From assembly GCA_050330095.1 (NCBI GenBank), contig JBHJOC010000063.1, positions 1 through 26,513 on the forward strand: DNA of 26,513 bases, in the 5' to 3' direction. The stretch is from JBCBWG01 sp036804185 (GTDB lineage Bacteria; Pseudomonadota; Alphaproteobacteria; Rhizobiales; Hyphomicrobiaceae). The position numbers and the translations under genes are program-made. Positions 1 to 8,150 of the stretch are shown here, in pieces (position 1 is the stretch's first letter; every line of letters begins with the position of its first letter). Under the pieces are notes generated by a model that saw nothing but the letters and a program-made list of their open reading frames with translations, was not told the DNA's origin and ran no database searches.

Positions 1-603
1 TGCAATGCCGGCTGGATCGCCACGGTGGACTGGGGCACCGCCCTCGCCCCCATCTACATGGCACACGACAAGGGGATACCCGTGCACGTCTGGGCCGACG
101 AAACGCGTCCGCGCAACCAGGGTGCCGCACTGACCGCCTGGGAGCTTGGCAGCCACGGCGTGCCACATACCATCGTGGTGGACAACGCTGGCGGCCACCT
201 GATGCAGCAGGGCTTGGTCGATCTCTGTCTCGTCGGCACCGATCGCGTCACGGCGAACGGCGATGTCGCGAACAAGATCGGCACGTATCTCAAAGCGCTT
301 GCGGCGCAGGACAATGCAGTCCCGTTTTACGTCGCTCTGCCTCATACCACGATCGACTGGACGCTCGACACGGGCGCCGACATCGAGATCGAGGAGCGCG
401 GCCAGGAGGAGGTGCTGGCGATGACGGGTCGTCTGCCGAATGGCGACGTTGTCACCGTCGAAATTGCAGCACCCGGCTCACCTGCCGCCAATCCAGGCTT
501 TGACGTGACGCCCGCGCGGCTTGTCAGTGGGCTGATAACGGAGCGCGGCGTTGTTGCCGCCGAGCGTGGTGCGCTCGCCAAGCTCTATGGCCGTGACGGC
601 TGA
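1..603 (+). CDS. mtnA: S-methyl-5-thioribose-1-phosphate isomerase MtnA, 3' part
   Basis: C-terminal 200 residues of MtnA, which isomerises 5-methylthioribose-1-phosphate to 5-methylthioribulose-1-phosphate in salvage of the methylthioadenosine made by polyamine and SAM chemistry. The frame is open from base 1, and the first codon is the Cys of CNAG, which corresponds to the catalytic cysteine of the family (Cys160 in the Bacillus enzyme). The other hallmark, the Asp of GTDRV, is at bases 241-243 and is followed by NGDVANKIGT, a signature of the MtnA/eIF2B-alpha fold. The N-terminal domain lies outside the window. The stop TGA is 11 bases from the convergent stop of the CobW gene. A class II aldolase 1.2 kb downstream on the same strand suggests the isomerase product is split by an aldolase. 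The family call is very secure; completeness of the 5' part cannot be judged. Confidence 0.96.
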   Translation, partial: CNAGWIATVDWGTALAPIYMAHDKGIPVHVWADETRPRNQGAALTAWELGSHGVPHTIVVDNAGGHLMQQGLVDLCLVGTDRVTANGDVANKIGTYLKALAAQDNAVPFYVALPHTTIDWTLDTGADIEIEERGQEEVLAMTGRLPNGDVVTVEIAAPGSPAANPGFDVTPARLVSGLITERGVVAAERGALAKLYGRDG

Positions 604-614
604 ACCCTTCGCGG

Positions 615-1691
615 TCAGGTCGTTTCGTTGCCCAAAGGCGTAAAGATGGTCCGCACCTGCTCGGGCTTGAGGTCTTTGACGATGAAAACCAACCGGCTTC
701 GGGGATCGGCCCGGGCGAGGTCGCCGTCGATCGGCGCCGGCGGATAGAACACGTGCTGCACGCCGTGGACCACAAACGGCTGTTCTTCGCCGGCGATGTG
801 GACGATTCCCTTCAGCCGCAGCAGGCGCTCGCCATAGGTCTGTCGCAAGAGTTCGAGAGCGAACGACAGCTTACGGCCGTCGAGTGGCGTGTCATAGGTG
901 AGGCAAAAGCTTTCGAGCCCGTGCAGGTGACCACGCGCGTCGTCGCTGCCATGGCGATGCCCCTGCGTGTGATCGTGTCCGCAATCTGCAACACTGCAGT
1001 GCGTCGGCTGATCCGTCTGGCTGTAAGCGCTGGCGGCAAGCCAGCCTTCGGCATGCGCTTTGACGGCCGTCGGTTCGAATGCCTCGAGGCCGAAAACATC
1101 CTCCGGCCTGCACACGCCGGCGACGACGACACGGCGCGCTGCGCCGGGGTTGAGCCTCGAGAGGCGCTTCTCCATGGCCGCAACAGCCTCGCTCGGTGCG
1201 CGATCCGTTTTGGTGATCAGCAGTCGGTCTGCGACCGCGATCTGGCGTGCTGGCTCGACATGGGCCTCGATCTGATGGGCGGCGAGCTCCGCATCGACCG
1301 TTACGGCGATCCCGTCGAACTGGAACAGCCGGAATAGGTCCTGATCCGTAATCAGCGTATGGGCGATCGGAGCAGGGTCCGCGAGCCCCGTCGTCTCGAT
1401 TACGATGCGATCGAGGCGTTCAACGTCCCCGCACATGACGCGATCGGCAAGGCCGGTGAGCGCCTTGACGAGATCGCCACGCACTGCACAGCAGATGCAT
1501 CCCGATGGCAGCGTCACCATTTCTTCTTGCGTCGCCTCGAGCAGCGCGTCGTCGAGCCCGACCTCACCGAACTCGTTGACGATGACGGCCGTTCCAGCCA
1601 TGTCCGGGCGCTTGAGCAGATGCTTGAGCACGGTCGTCTTGCCCGAGCCGAGGAAACCTGACAGCACGGTAACGGGAATTGGAAACGTCAT
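615..1691 (-). CDS. CobW/COG0523-family metal-handling GTPase with His-rich linker
   Basis: A 358-residue P-loop GTPase of the G3E/COG0523 family (CobW, YjiA, ZNG1, nitrile-hydratase activators), which inserts or delivers metal ions such as zinc or cobalt. Walker A GFLGSGKT is at residues 12-19, the family-defining metal site GCICC at 64-68, ETTGLADP at 99-106 and the base-recognition motif TKTD at 160-163. A linker at residues 231-258 carries about seven His and two Cys, probably an extra metal-binding loop, followed by the CobW C-terminal domain. The ATG at 1691 is chosen because GAGG lies 5 bases upstream and the protein starts directly into the first beta strand; the frame is open further upstream (84 codons) but that part is not family-like. 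It is convergent with mtnA and divergent from the aldolase. The true client enzyme is unknown; a metal-dependent neighbour such as the class II aldolase is an inference only. Confidence 0.93.
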   Translation of the reverse strand: MTFPIPVTVLSGFLGSGKTTVLKHLLKRPDMAGTAVIVNEFGEVGLDDALLEATQEEMVTLPSGCICCAVRGDLVKALTGLADRVMCGDVERLDRIVIETTGLADPAPIAHTLITDQDLFRLFQFDGIAVTVDAELAAHQIEAHVEPARQIAVADRLLITKTDRAPSEAVAAMEKRLSRLNPGAARRVVVAGVCRPEDVFGLEAFEPTAVKAHAEGWLAASAYSQTDQPTHCSVADCGHDHTQGHRHGSDDARGHLHGLESFCLTYDTPLDGRKLSFALELLRQTYGERLLRLKGIVHIAGEEQPFVVHGVQHVFYPPAPIDGDLARADPRSRLVFIVKDLKPEQVRTIFTPLGNETT

Positions 1692-1810
1692 GGTGACCTC
1701 GTCTGCTGTATCAGTGGCAGTGGTGTCGTGTGCTGGCTGCAACTCGGGCGATCGGACCGGGACCCAGCCGTGCTCGCTGCTACACCCGATCCGATCATGC
1801 AGGAGCAGGA

Positions 1811-2557
1811 GTGTCTGACGTGGCACGCAAAGAGACCAGCACCGCACCGACGGGTGCCAAGCTCCGCAGCCCGCCGCGCAACCAGTTGCGCCCGAGACGT
1901 CGCTCGACGGCTGAGACCGGCGCACGCTCGGCGGTGGTTGCAACGGCGCGGCGGATGTCCGAGCTTCGCTTGTCGCCGGGTCGCTCCGGGAACGTATCCG
2001 TGCGGCACGAGGGTGGGATGCTGATCACGCCATCCGGCGTCGCCTATGTCGATCTTGCCGACGGCGATATCGTCTTCGTCGCGAGCGACGGCACATGCCC
2101 CGGCGGCCAGCGCAAGCCGTCGAGTGAATGGCAATTCCACCTCGCAGCCCTCGCCGCCCGTCCAGATCGCAATGCCGTCGTGCACTGCCACTCTCCAGCT
2201 GCCGTTGTCCTGGCGTGTCGTCACGAGCCGATACCCGCATTTCACTACATGGTCGCGGTGGCGGGCGGACGTGACATCCCGTGCGTTCCCTACGCCATTT
2301 TTGGCAGTGATGACCTCGCGCGACATGTCGCTGACGGTCTTCGCCATCGCGACGCTTGCCTGATGGCCAATCATGGCCAAACGGCGATCGGGGTCGATCT
2401 CGCCAGCGCCCTTGAGCTTGCAGGCGAGGTCGAAACCCTCGCCGCCCAATACGTCGAGGTGCTAAAGCTCGGTGGACCAAAGTTGTTGAGCGACGGCGAG
2501 ATGGACGAGGTGCTGGAGAAGTTCAAGACCTATGGGCAGCGGGCGCAGGCGCTGTGA
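1811..2557 (+). CDS. Class II aldolase/adducin-family protein (FucA-like), candidate methylthioribulose-phosphate aldolase
   Basis: A 248-residue zinc aldolase of the FucA/AraD/MtnB superfamily. Zinc ligands are visible as H125 and H127 (VHCHSP) and H188 (ANHG); the catalytic acid is E106 (PSSEW). GRSGNVS at 58-64 is the phosphate-binding region. The GTG start at 1811 is preferred because AGGAG lies at 1801-1805; this gives an Arg-rich N-terminal extension of about 40 residues compared with the usual 210-215, so a start nearer residue 40 is possible. In Rhodospirillum rubrum and some E. coli, MtnA with a class II aldolase forms the DHAP shunt, giving DHAP and methylthioacetaldehyde from methylthioribulose-phosphate. 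Proximity to mtnA makes that role likely here; fuculose- or rhamnulose-phosphate aldolase, or MtnB dehydratase, are alternatives, since this superfamily is hard to tell apart by eye. Confidence 0.9.
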   Translation: MSDVARKETSTAPTGAKLRSPPRNQLRPRRRSTAETGARSAVVATARRMSELRLSPGRSGNVSVRHEGGMLITPSGVAYVDLADGDIVFVASDGTCPGGQRKPSSEWQFHLAALAARPDRNAVVHCHSPAAVVLACRHEPIPAFHYMVAVAGGRDIPCVPYAIFGSDDLARHVADGLRHRDACLMANHGQTAIGVDLASALELAGEVETLAAQYVEVLKLGGPKLLSDGEMDEVLEKFKTYGQRAQAL

Positions 2558-2596
2558 GGCCACGGCAGATCGCTCCCGCCGTCGCCCCCGAACCGG

Positions 2597-3571
2597 TCAC
2601 AGATCGGACGGTTCGGTGAGCACGTCCACCTCGAACACGGGTGTCCCGTCTGCGAGCAGCCCGCGGCACGCGTATGTCGGCCCGGCACCGGTGTCCGAGG
2701 CCGCCGCACCGGCCACAAAGGTGACGGTTTCGTCGACGTAGACGGGGCGAAGCCATTTGAGCGCGGCAAGCCCCGACAAGCGCACACGCGACGGCTCAGC
2801 AGGGCCGCTCTCGGCGCCAAGCCTCTCATCGGCGCGACCGGCGAACTTCGCGAACGCCGCACGCCGCACAAGCTCATCGCTCATCAAACGGTGCCAGACC
2901 GAGCATGTGTGCCAGCCCGATGCGCAAAGCGCGCCGAACATGCTGCGGGCCGCAGCCGCATCATCGAGGTGGAAGCCCTGCGGGTCATAGCGAGCGGCAA
3001 ACGCGATGATCTCTTCCCGCCTGAACGTGTGTGCGCCGAGAACAGTCACATTCGGCGCCAACGCGAGACGCACACCGCGCGTCTCGCTTGGGCCGGTTTG
3101 GGTGGGGCGCGCGCCCGTTGACGCCACGTCGATGAGCGCGTCCCGCAACCGCAAGAACTGGTTCGACCGCCAGCCGAGCACCAACGTGCCGTCTGTTCGC
3201 TTCAGCGCCTGCTCGATGACGACGAGCCCAACGCCAGGACGCGATGCGAGCGGACGCTTGGCGATGCAGGTCATCGTGGCGTCGAGGATGTCGCCGTCCC
3301 GAAGTCCCGTCGCAGCCGCTGTTGCACCCCAACGCACCCAGTCGATGCCGCCGGCGCCAAGGCCTGCAGCCTTCGCGAGATAGCCGTCCGTAATCGCCCG
3401 CATCATCCGCGCGGTCAGGTACATCGATGACGGCCTGAGCCCGATACCCGGAGCCGCGAAGGCTGCATCGAAAGCGCGCGCTTCATCGAGATCGACGGCG
3501 AAAGAGCCCAAAGAGTACGTCTGACCCGGCTCGAAGTCGTCCCACGTCGCAAGGGTCGATGCACGGATCAT
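2597..3571 (-). CDS. MaoC-family double-hotdog hydratase-like protein
   Basis: 324 residues with two hotdog folds: a divergent N-terminal one (about 10-150) and a C-terminal MaoC domain (about 165-320). The second contains the hydratase-2 signature, with YDPQGFHLDD supplying the Asp and His expected for (R)-specific enoyl-CoA hydratase chemistry, then FGALCASGWHT. ASGWHT is typical of alphaproteobacterial MaoC proteins. The ATG at 3571 has AGGAG 8 bases upstream. The gene starts 24 bases after the stop of ychF on the same strand, and this ychF-MaoC linkage is common in Hyphomicrobiales, so they are probably cotranscribed. The substrate is unknown; a hydration or dehydration of an acyl-CoA is the family expectation. 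It converges with the aldolase gene over a 39-base gap. Confidence 0.88.
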   Translation of the reverse strand: MIRASTLATWDDFEPGQTYSLGSFAVDLDEARAFDAAFAAPGIGLRPSSMYLTARMMRAITDGYLAKAAGLGAGGIDWVRWGATAAATGLRDGDILDATMTCIAKRPLASRPGVGLVVIEQALKRTDGTLVLGWRSNQFLRLRDALIDVASTGARPTQTGPSETRGVRLALAPNVTVLGAHTFRREEIIAFAARYDPQGFHLDDAAAARSMFGALCASGWHTCSVWHRLMSDELVRRAAFAKFAGRADERLGAESGPAEPSRVRLSGLAALKWLRPVYVDETVTFVAGAAASDTGAGPTYACRGLLADGTPVFEVDVLTEPSDL

Positions 3572-3595
3572 CGTGTCGGCTCCTCGTGCGCTGGA

Positions 3596-4693
3596 TCAGG
3601 TCGCAAAACGGAAATGCATCACATCGCCGTCCTGGACGACGTACTCTTTCCCCTCGAGCCGCATCTTGCCGACTTCTTTGGCACCAGCCTCGCCGCTGTG
3701 AGCGATGAACGCATCATACGCGATCGTTTCAGCGCGAATGAAGCCCTTCTCGAAGTCCGAATGGATGACGCCCGCGGCTTGCGGGGCCTTGGTTCCGCGC
3801 GTGATGGTCCAGGCTCGCGCCTCCTTCGGCCCGACCGTGAAATAGGTCACGAGATCGAGCAATGCATAGCCCGCCCGGATGAGCCGGTTGAGCCCCGGTT
3901 CCTCGAGGCCGAGTGTCGCGAGGAATTCGGCGCGCTCGTCGGGTTCGAGGGTTGCGATCTCGGCCTCGATGCGAGCTGAGATGACAACGCTCGTTGCGCC
4001 TTCTTCAGCCGCCCGCGCTTCGACGCGCGCCGAGAACGCGTTTCCGATGGCAGCAGAGCCTTCCTCGACGTTGCAGACGTAAAGTACGGGCTTGCCAGTC
4101 AAGAGCTGCAGCATGCGGAACCCGGGCTTTTCTTCCTCTGTCAGCCCGACAGTGCGTGCTGGCTTGCCCTCTCTCAACGCGGCGAGGGCTTTGTCGACAA
4201 GTTCGAGTGTTGCCTTGGCTTCCTTGTCGGTGCCTTTGGCCTTCTTCTCGAGGGCGACACGACGCTTTTCTAGGCTTTCGAGATCGGCCAACATCAGTTC
4301 GGTTTCAACGGTCTCGGCATCGGCCAGGGGGTCGACCCGCCCTTCGACATGCGTGATGTCACCGTCCTCAAAGCATCTGAGGACATAGGCAATCGCGTCC
4401 ACTTCTCTGATATGGGCGAGGAACTGATTGCCGAGCCCTTCTCCTTGGGAGGCGCCCCGGACAAGGCCCGCAATATCGACGAAGGTGAGACGCGTTGGCA
4501 GGATTTGCGCGCTCTTTCCGATCTTGGCGAGCGCATCGAGCCGCGCGTCCGGCACGGCGACTTCTCCGACGTTCGGCTCTATCGTGCAGAATGGATAATT
4601 CGCAGCCTCGGCCGCTGCTGTTTGGGTGAGCGCGTTGAAGAGTGTCGACTTGCCGACGTTTGGCAGCCCGACGATGCCCATCTTGAATCCCAT
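3596..4693 (-). CDS. ychF: Redox-responsive ATPase YchF (OLA1 family)
   Basis: 365 residues, the normal length for YchF, a ribosome-associated Obg-family P-loop protein that prefers ATP. G1 GLPNVGKS is at 9-16, DIAGLV at 73-78, and the altered G4 motif NVEE at 208-211 replaces the NKxD of true GTPases, which is the family hallmark and explains ATP preference. A coiled-coil region rich in Glu and Lys spans about 130-175, and a TGS domain runs from about 281 to the end. The ATG at 4693 begins directly at the conserved MGFKMGIVGLPNVGKS. It follows pth by 89 bases and precedes the MaoC gene, all on the minus strand. The pth-ychF pairing is widely conserved in bacteria, so the call is secure. Confidence 0.98.
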   Translation of the reverse strand: MGFKMGIVGLPNVGKSTLFNALTQTAAAEAANYPFCTIEPNVGEVAVPDARLDALAKIGKSAQILPTRLTFVDIAGLVRGASQGEGLGNQFLAHIREVDAIAYVLRCFEDGDITHVEGRVDPLADAETVETELMLADLESLEKRRVALEKKAKGTDKEAKATLELVDKALAALREGKPARTVGLTEEEKPGFRMLQLLTGKPVLYVCNVEEGSAAIGNAFSARVEARAAEEGATSVVISARIEAEIATLEPDERAEFLATLGLEEPGLNRLIRAGYALLDLVTYFTVGPKEARAWTITRGTKAPQAAGVIHSDFEKGFIRAETIAYDAFIAHSGEAGAKEVGKMRLEGKEYVVQDGDVMHFRFAT

Positions 4694-4782
4694 CTGCGTC
4701 GCGGTCCCTTATTTGGTCCTCTTCAGGACGTCCGTCGACATGGCGTGGGCCTCAGCCCACGGCCCGTCGCGACGGACGACGG

Positions 4783-5670
4783 TCAGTCCCGTTCTGCTTT
4801 TCGCCCAAACAGCCGGGCGAGTTGATCGGCAATCGAGCCCTTCGGCTTTTGTGGCGCGACCTGCTCGGCGTTCTCTTCCGTCTCAATCGGCGGGCGTCGT
4901 ATCTCGGTGACGGCTTCTCGATGTGCCGCAGCACGGCGGGCAAGATCGCGTTGGCTTGGCCGGTTTGGCCCGACGGCTCTGCCCTGTTTGGCCGCGTGGG
5001 CAGCTCGCGTCCCGCGCGATCCGCCCGCTCCTGAAATCGTCGCTGGCTCTGAGGCACCTTTGCCTCCAGCGCCCCCCCGGCCTCGGGGCAGGCCGCCAGC
5101 CTCGCCGCTTGCGGACTGCCCGATCAGTGCCTGGAAGCGCGCCACGTCACCGGCAGCGAGCACAGCACAATCATCGGCCACTTTGTCCAGCAACGGCTCG
5201 ACCCATGCGGCATCGGACTTGGCGAAATCGTGCAGCACGTAGCCAGATACGAGTTCCTTCGCCCCCGGATGTCCGATGCCGATCCGCACGCGAACGAACT
5301 CTGCGCCGATTTGGGCTGCAATCGAGCGCAACCCGTTATGCCCAGCATGTCCGCCGCCGATCTTCACGCGGACCTTGCCGGGCGCGAGATCGAGTTCGTC
5401 GTGGAACACAATCACGTCGGCAGGGGCGATCTTCAAAAACCGGACTGCCTCAGCGACCGCGCGGCCACTTTCGTTCATGTAGGTGTGAGGCTTAAGCAGC
5501 AGCAGCCGTTTACCGCCAGCCGAGGCGTCGCTCGCATGGCCCTGAAAACGGCTCCGCCACGGGCCCGCCGCGAGCCGGGCCTGGATACGGTCGAGCGCCA
5601 TGAAGCCGATATTGTGCCGGTTGGACGCATACTTGGCGCCAGGATTACCCAAACCGACAAAGAGCTTCAT
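4783..5670 (-). CDS. pth: Peptidyl-tRNA hydrolase with long C-terminal tail
   Basis: Pth recycles peptidyl-tRNA by cutting the ester between peptide and tRNA. The catalytic core is residues 1-188: GLGNPG at 6-11 with N9, catalytic H19 in RHNIGF, N66 in TYMNESG, D91 in FHDELDL and N112 in GGHAGHNGLRS. The ATG at 5670 is chosen because homologues begin MKLFVGLGNPG; an in-frame ATG at 5685 is also possible, adds MAGAT, and has a G-rich Shine-Dalgarno-like stretch. The protein is about 295 residues, roughly 100 longer than the E. coli enzyme. The excess is a Gly/Ala/Arg-rich, probably disordered basic tail (about 189-295) that ends in a short amphipathic segment. Rhizobial Pth proteins often carry such extensions, but this one is long. 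It sits between rplY and ychF in a conserved order. Confidence 0.95.
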   Translation of the reverse strand: MKLFVGLGNPGAKYASNRHNIGFMALDRIQARLAAGPWRSRFQGHASDASAGGKRLLLLKPHTYMNESGRAVAEAVRFLKIAPADVIVFHDELDLAPGKVRVKIGGGHAGHNGLRSIAAQIGAEFVRVRIGIGHPGAKELVSGYVLHDFAKSDAAWVEPLLDKVADDCAVLAAGDVARFQALIGQSASGEAGGLPRGRGGAGGKGASEPATISGAGGSRGTRAAHAAKQGRAVGPNRPSQRDLARRAAAHREAVTEIRRPPIETEENAEQVAPQKPKGSIADQLARLFGRKAERD

Positions 5671-5793
5671 GGTTGCGCCTGCCATGCCGTGCCCCCGGTG
5701 ATCACACGCTGCAGCGTCTTGCGGCCGCGCCTTCAGCTTGGCGCGCGCCGCGAGCGATGAGCGTCATGCCGGACTGCTGCCGGGGCCAAATGA

Positions 5794-6378
5794 TCAGGCG
5801 CCGGGTTCCTCGGCTTTGCCGCCCTTGCCGACGATTGTTGCGATGGTGAAATCGCGACTCGTAATCGTTGGCGTGACTCCTTGAGGGAGCTGTACGGACG
5901 AGATGTGGATCGACGTGCCGATGTTGACTTCGCCGAGGTCAATCTCGAAGGCCGCCGGTATGCTGTCAGCCGGGCAGTAGACCTCGACCTCATGTCGCAC
6001 CACGTTCAAAGCGCCGCCGCGCTTCAGTCCGGGCGACTTGTCGCGGTTGAGGAATTCCACCGGGACCGACACCCGCACGCGGCCATCCTCGTTGACGCGT
6101 TGGAAGTCGACGTGGATTGGCACATCCTTGACCGGATGCAGCTGAACGTCCCGCGGCAGCACACGCTCGACCTTGCCGTCGATCGCGACCTCAAACACCG
6201 AGGCGTAGAACCGGCCCCGCGAGATCAGCTTCGAGAGTTCATTTGCATCGATGTCGATCAAGGCTGGTTCTTTTTTGTTCCCGTAGATTACGGCCGGGAC
6301 GCGGCCGTCGCGACGAGAGGCCCGGGCGGCCCCCTTACCGGCCCGAGGTCTCGACGTTGCTTCGATTTGAGCAACCAT
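5794..6378 (-). CDS. rplY: Large-subunit ribosomal protein L25 (CTC/TL5 type)
   Basis: 194 residues, matching the two-domain bL25/CTC form rather than the short E. coli L25. Residues 1-90 form the 5S rRNA-binding L25 domain, starting with a Lys/Arg-rich stretch (RAGKGAARASRR) and VPAVIYG; the remainder is the TL5-type beta-rich C-terminal domain. The ATG at 6378 is chosen because GGAGA lies 6 bases upstream; the frame is open for 37 more codons upstream but those residues do not look ribosomal. It is followed by pth 123 bases downstream (measured to the pth ATG at 5670) and preceded by prs, the usual alphaproteobacterial order. A small hairpin (GAGCC/GGCTC at 6415-6428) lies in the leader and might be regulatory, but nothing proves that. 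Confidence 0.96.
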   Translation of the reverse strand: MVAQIEATSRPRAGKGAARASRRDGRVPAVIYGNKKEPALIDIDANELSKLISRGRFYASVFEVAIDGKVERVLPRDVQLHPVKDVPIHVDFQRVNEDGRVRVSVPVEFLNRDKSPGLKRGGALNVVRHEVEVYCPADSIPAAFEIDLGEVNIGTSIHISSVQLPQGVTPTITSRDFTIATIVGKGGKAEEPGA

Positions 6379-6769
6379 TGTCTTCTCCAAAAACAACGAT
6401 GGACCTGAGACATCGAGCCCTGAGGCTCCGTTGTCAGGCCCTGTTCGGTTTGGCCCAGCCTCCAAGGGTGCTGCGGCCGCTTGGTCCAAGGCCCACGCCC
6501 GGCCGATCCGAGACCGGTTCCCGCAAATGCATGCAGACCGGGCACAGTGCGATGGCGGGCTGATGAAGGCCGTGGTTCGTTCTCTGCAATGCGGGTTCTA
6601 GTCGTTCGACCACGGGAGTGCTGCACCCCCGTCGAGACCGAAGACCCGACGGCAAGAGCCAGTCCTATATCCGCGCCCGAGCATGCGAGCAACCGTCGTT
6701 TTGTGGTCACCGGCGCAGCTGTCACGGCGGGATAGCAGCCGTGTCGTGACCGGCGATCGACCGTGAGGA
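6379..6769. other. Intergenic region between prs and rplY
   Basis: 391 bases without a credible gene. It holds a nested inverted repeat just after the prs stop (6705-6751) and a short hairpin in the rplY leader (6415-6428). The rplY promoter is expected here on the minus strand; a CTGACA with a poor -10 is the best I can see, so I do not call it. No tRNA fold was found on either strand. Confidence 0.6.
6705..6751 (-). terminator. Nested inverted repeat downstream of prs, possible terminator
   Basis: GGTCAC at 6705-6710 pairs with GTGACC at 6746-6751, and inside it CACGG at 6723-6727 pairs with CCGTG at 6739-6743. It begins 19 bases past the prs stop on the minus strand. There is no clear U-tract after it, so it could instead slow polymerase or protect the prs mRNA end. 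Confidence 0.35.
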
Positions 6770-7747
6770 TCAGTAGAAGAGACTGGAAACGCTCTCCTCG
6801 CGGCTCGTGCGCGCGATCGCTTCGGCCATCAAGGTCGCGATGCTCAGAACGCGAATGTTCCGAGCAGTCCGGACCGCTTCCGTTGGTTCGATCGAGTCGG
6901 TCAACACAAGCGATTTCATCTCCGAATTCTGGATCCGGGCGATTGCACCACCCGACAATACGCCGTGCGTGATGTAGGCGACCACATCGGTTGCGCCATG
7001 GGCGAGAAGCGCGTTGGCCGCATTGACGAGCGTGCCGCCGCTGTCGACGATGTCGTCGATCAGGATGCAACTTTTGCCTTCGACGTCGCCGATAACGTTC
7101 ATCACTTCGCTTTCGCCGGGCCGCTCCCGCCGCTTGTCGCAGATGGCGATTGGCGCGTTGATTCGCTTGGCAAGGCCGCGCGCGCGGACAACGCCACCGA
7201 CGTCAGGCGAGACGATGCACACGTCGTTGAGCGGAAACCGCTCTTTGATGTCGCGAACCATCACCGGAGCTGCGAACAGATTGTCCATTGGGATGTCGAA
7301 AAATCCCTGGATCTGGCCGGCATGCAGGTCCAGCGTCATCACCCGATCCGCGCCAGCCCGCTCGATCAGGTTGGCAACGAGCTTTGCCGAAATCGGAGCG
7401 CGCGGCGCCGACTTCCGATCCTGGCGCGCGTAACCGAAGTAGGGCATCACCGCGGTAATCCTGCGCGCCGATGCGCGTTTGAGCGCGTCCATCAGGATCA
7501 GAAGCTCCATCAGGTTGTCGTTGGCAGGAAACGACGTCGACTGGATGATAAAGACATCCTCGCCACGCACGTTTTCCTGGATCTCGACGAAGATCTCCAT
7601 GTCGGCGAAACGACGCACGACACATTTCGTCAGGGGGACGCCAAGCACTTCGCTGATTCCCTGGGCCAGCGTCCGGTTGCTGTTCCCTGCAACGAGCTTG
7701 ATCTGGAGTGGCTTTTGGACTGTCGCTGGCTGGCCGTTGCTGAACAT
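6770..7747 (-). CDS. prs: Ribose-phosphate pyrophosphokinase (PRPP synthetase)
   Basis: Class I PRPP synthetase, about 325 residues, converting ribose-5-phosphate and ATP to PRPP for purine, pyrimidine, His, Trp and NAD synthesis. Motifs from the ATG at 7747: AGNSN near 20-24, RRFADMEIFVEIQENVRG at 45-62, FGYARQDRK at 104-112, the metal-binding His of DLHAGQIQGFF (142) and the PRPP loop DDIVDSGGT at 231-239. The start is uncertain: a GTG four codons earlier (7759) is in frame, but AAGG immediately abuts it, whereas it lies 12 bases before the ATG. Neither is ideal. It is followed on the same strand by rplY 391 bases on. Family call very secure; about 10 N-terminal residues before the conserved core are typical of alphaproteobacterial forms. 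Confidence 0.97.
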   Translation of the reverse strand: MFSNGQPATVQKPLQIKLVAGNSNRTLAQGISEVLGVPLTKCVVRRFADMEIFVEIQENVRGEDVFIIQSTSFPANDNLMELLILMDALKRASARRITAVMPYFGYARQDRKSAPRAPISAKLVANLIERAGADRVMTLDLHAGQIQGFFDIPMDNLFAAPVMVRDIKERFPLNDVCIVSPDVGGVVRARGLAKRINAPIAICDKRRERPGESEVMNVIGDVEGKSCILIDDIVDSGGTLVNAANALLAHGATDVVAYITHGVLSGGAIARIQNSEMKSLVLTDSIEPTEAVRTARNIRVLSIATLMAEAIARTSREESVSSLFY

Positions 7748-7956
7748 CTGTGCGCACACCCTTGGACTTTAGGCCAGGCTTAGGGAGGGTCTGCGCAATC
7801 CGCCCGAAGTCTTCGCATGAGACACGGTCGGCGGACGAAGCGTCAAACATCCCCCTGCGCCATTGCAACGATACGAAGCGAACGGTTGGCGCTGGAGCTA
7901 GCGCCGCGCCGCGACCTGCAGCCAACAACCGCTTTCACGCCGTAGCACGCGCGCTG

Positions 7957-7985
7957 CGTTTAGCAATGCAGTAGAACTCTGTAAA
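7957..7985 (-). promoter_or_regulatory. Candidate sigma-70-type promoter for prs
   Basis: On the minus strand TTTACA (7980-7985) and TAAACG (7957-7962) are separated by 17 bases. The -35 matches the consensus at five of six positions, the -10 at only about three. It would give a leader of roughly 200 bases before prs. Found by eye; a single such match could be chance. Confidence 0.3.
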
Positions 7986-8123
7986 CGGCGGCCCTCGGGC
8001 TTTGCTACATATCTGTGACACTGGATGTGAGCCGAGTGGGGCGGCACGCACACACATCGGTTTGACACAGCTACGCATCGGCAGACCGGCCATTGAAGCC
8101 GGTGCGGTTCAACGGGGCTCCCA

Positions 8124-8150
8124 ACGAGAAAGAAGGCGGGTTGCCCCGCC
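8124..8150 (-). terminator. Rho-independent terminator of the lipoprotein gene
   Basis: On the minus strand GGCGGG, loop GCAA (a GNRA tetraloop), CCCGCC form a perfect 6-bp stem at 8135-8150, followed by the U-rich tail TTCTTTCTC. It lies about 100 bases after the stop of the lipoprotein gene and separates it from the prs promoter region. Confidence 0.65.

Noticed and set aside
1692..1943. Upstream extension of the CobW open frame by 84 codons
   Set aside because: The extra residues are low-complexity, overlap the aldolase gene, and the ATG at 1691 has a good ribosome-binding site and matches family starts.
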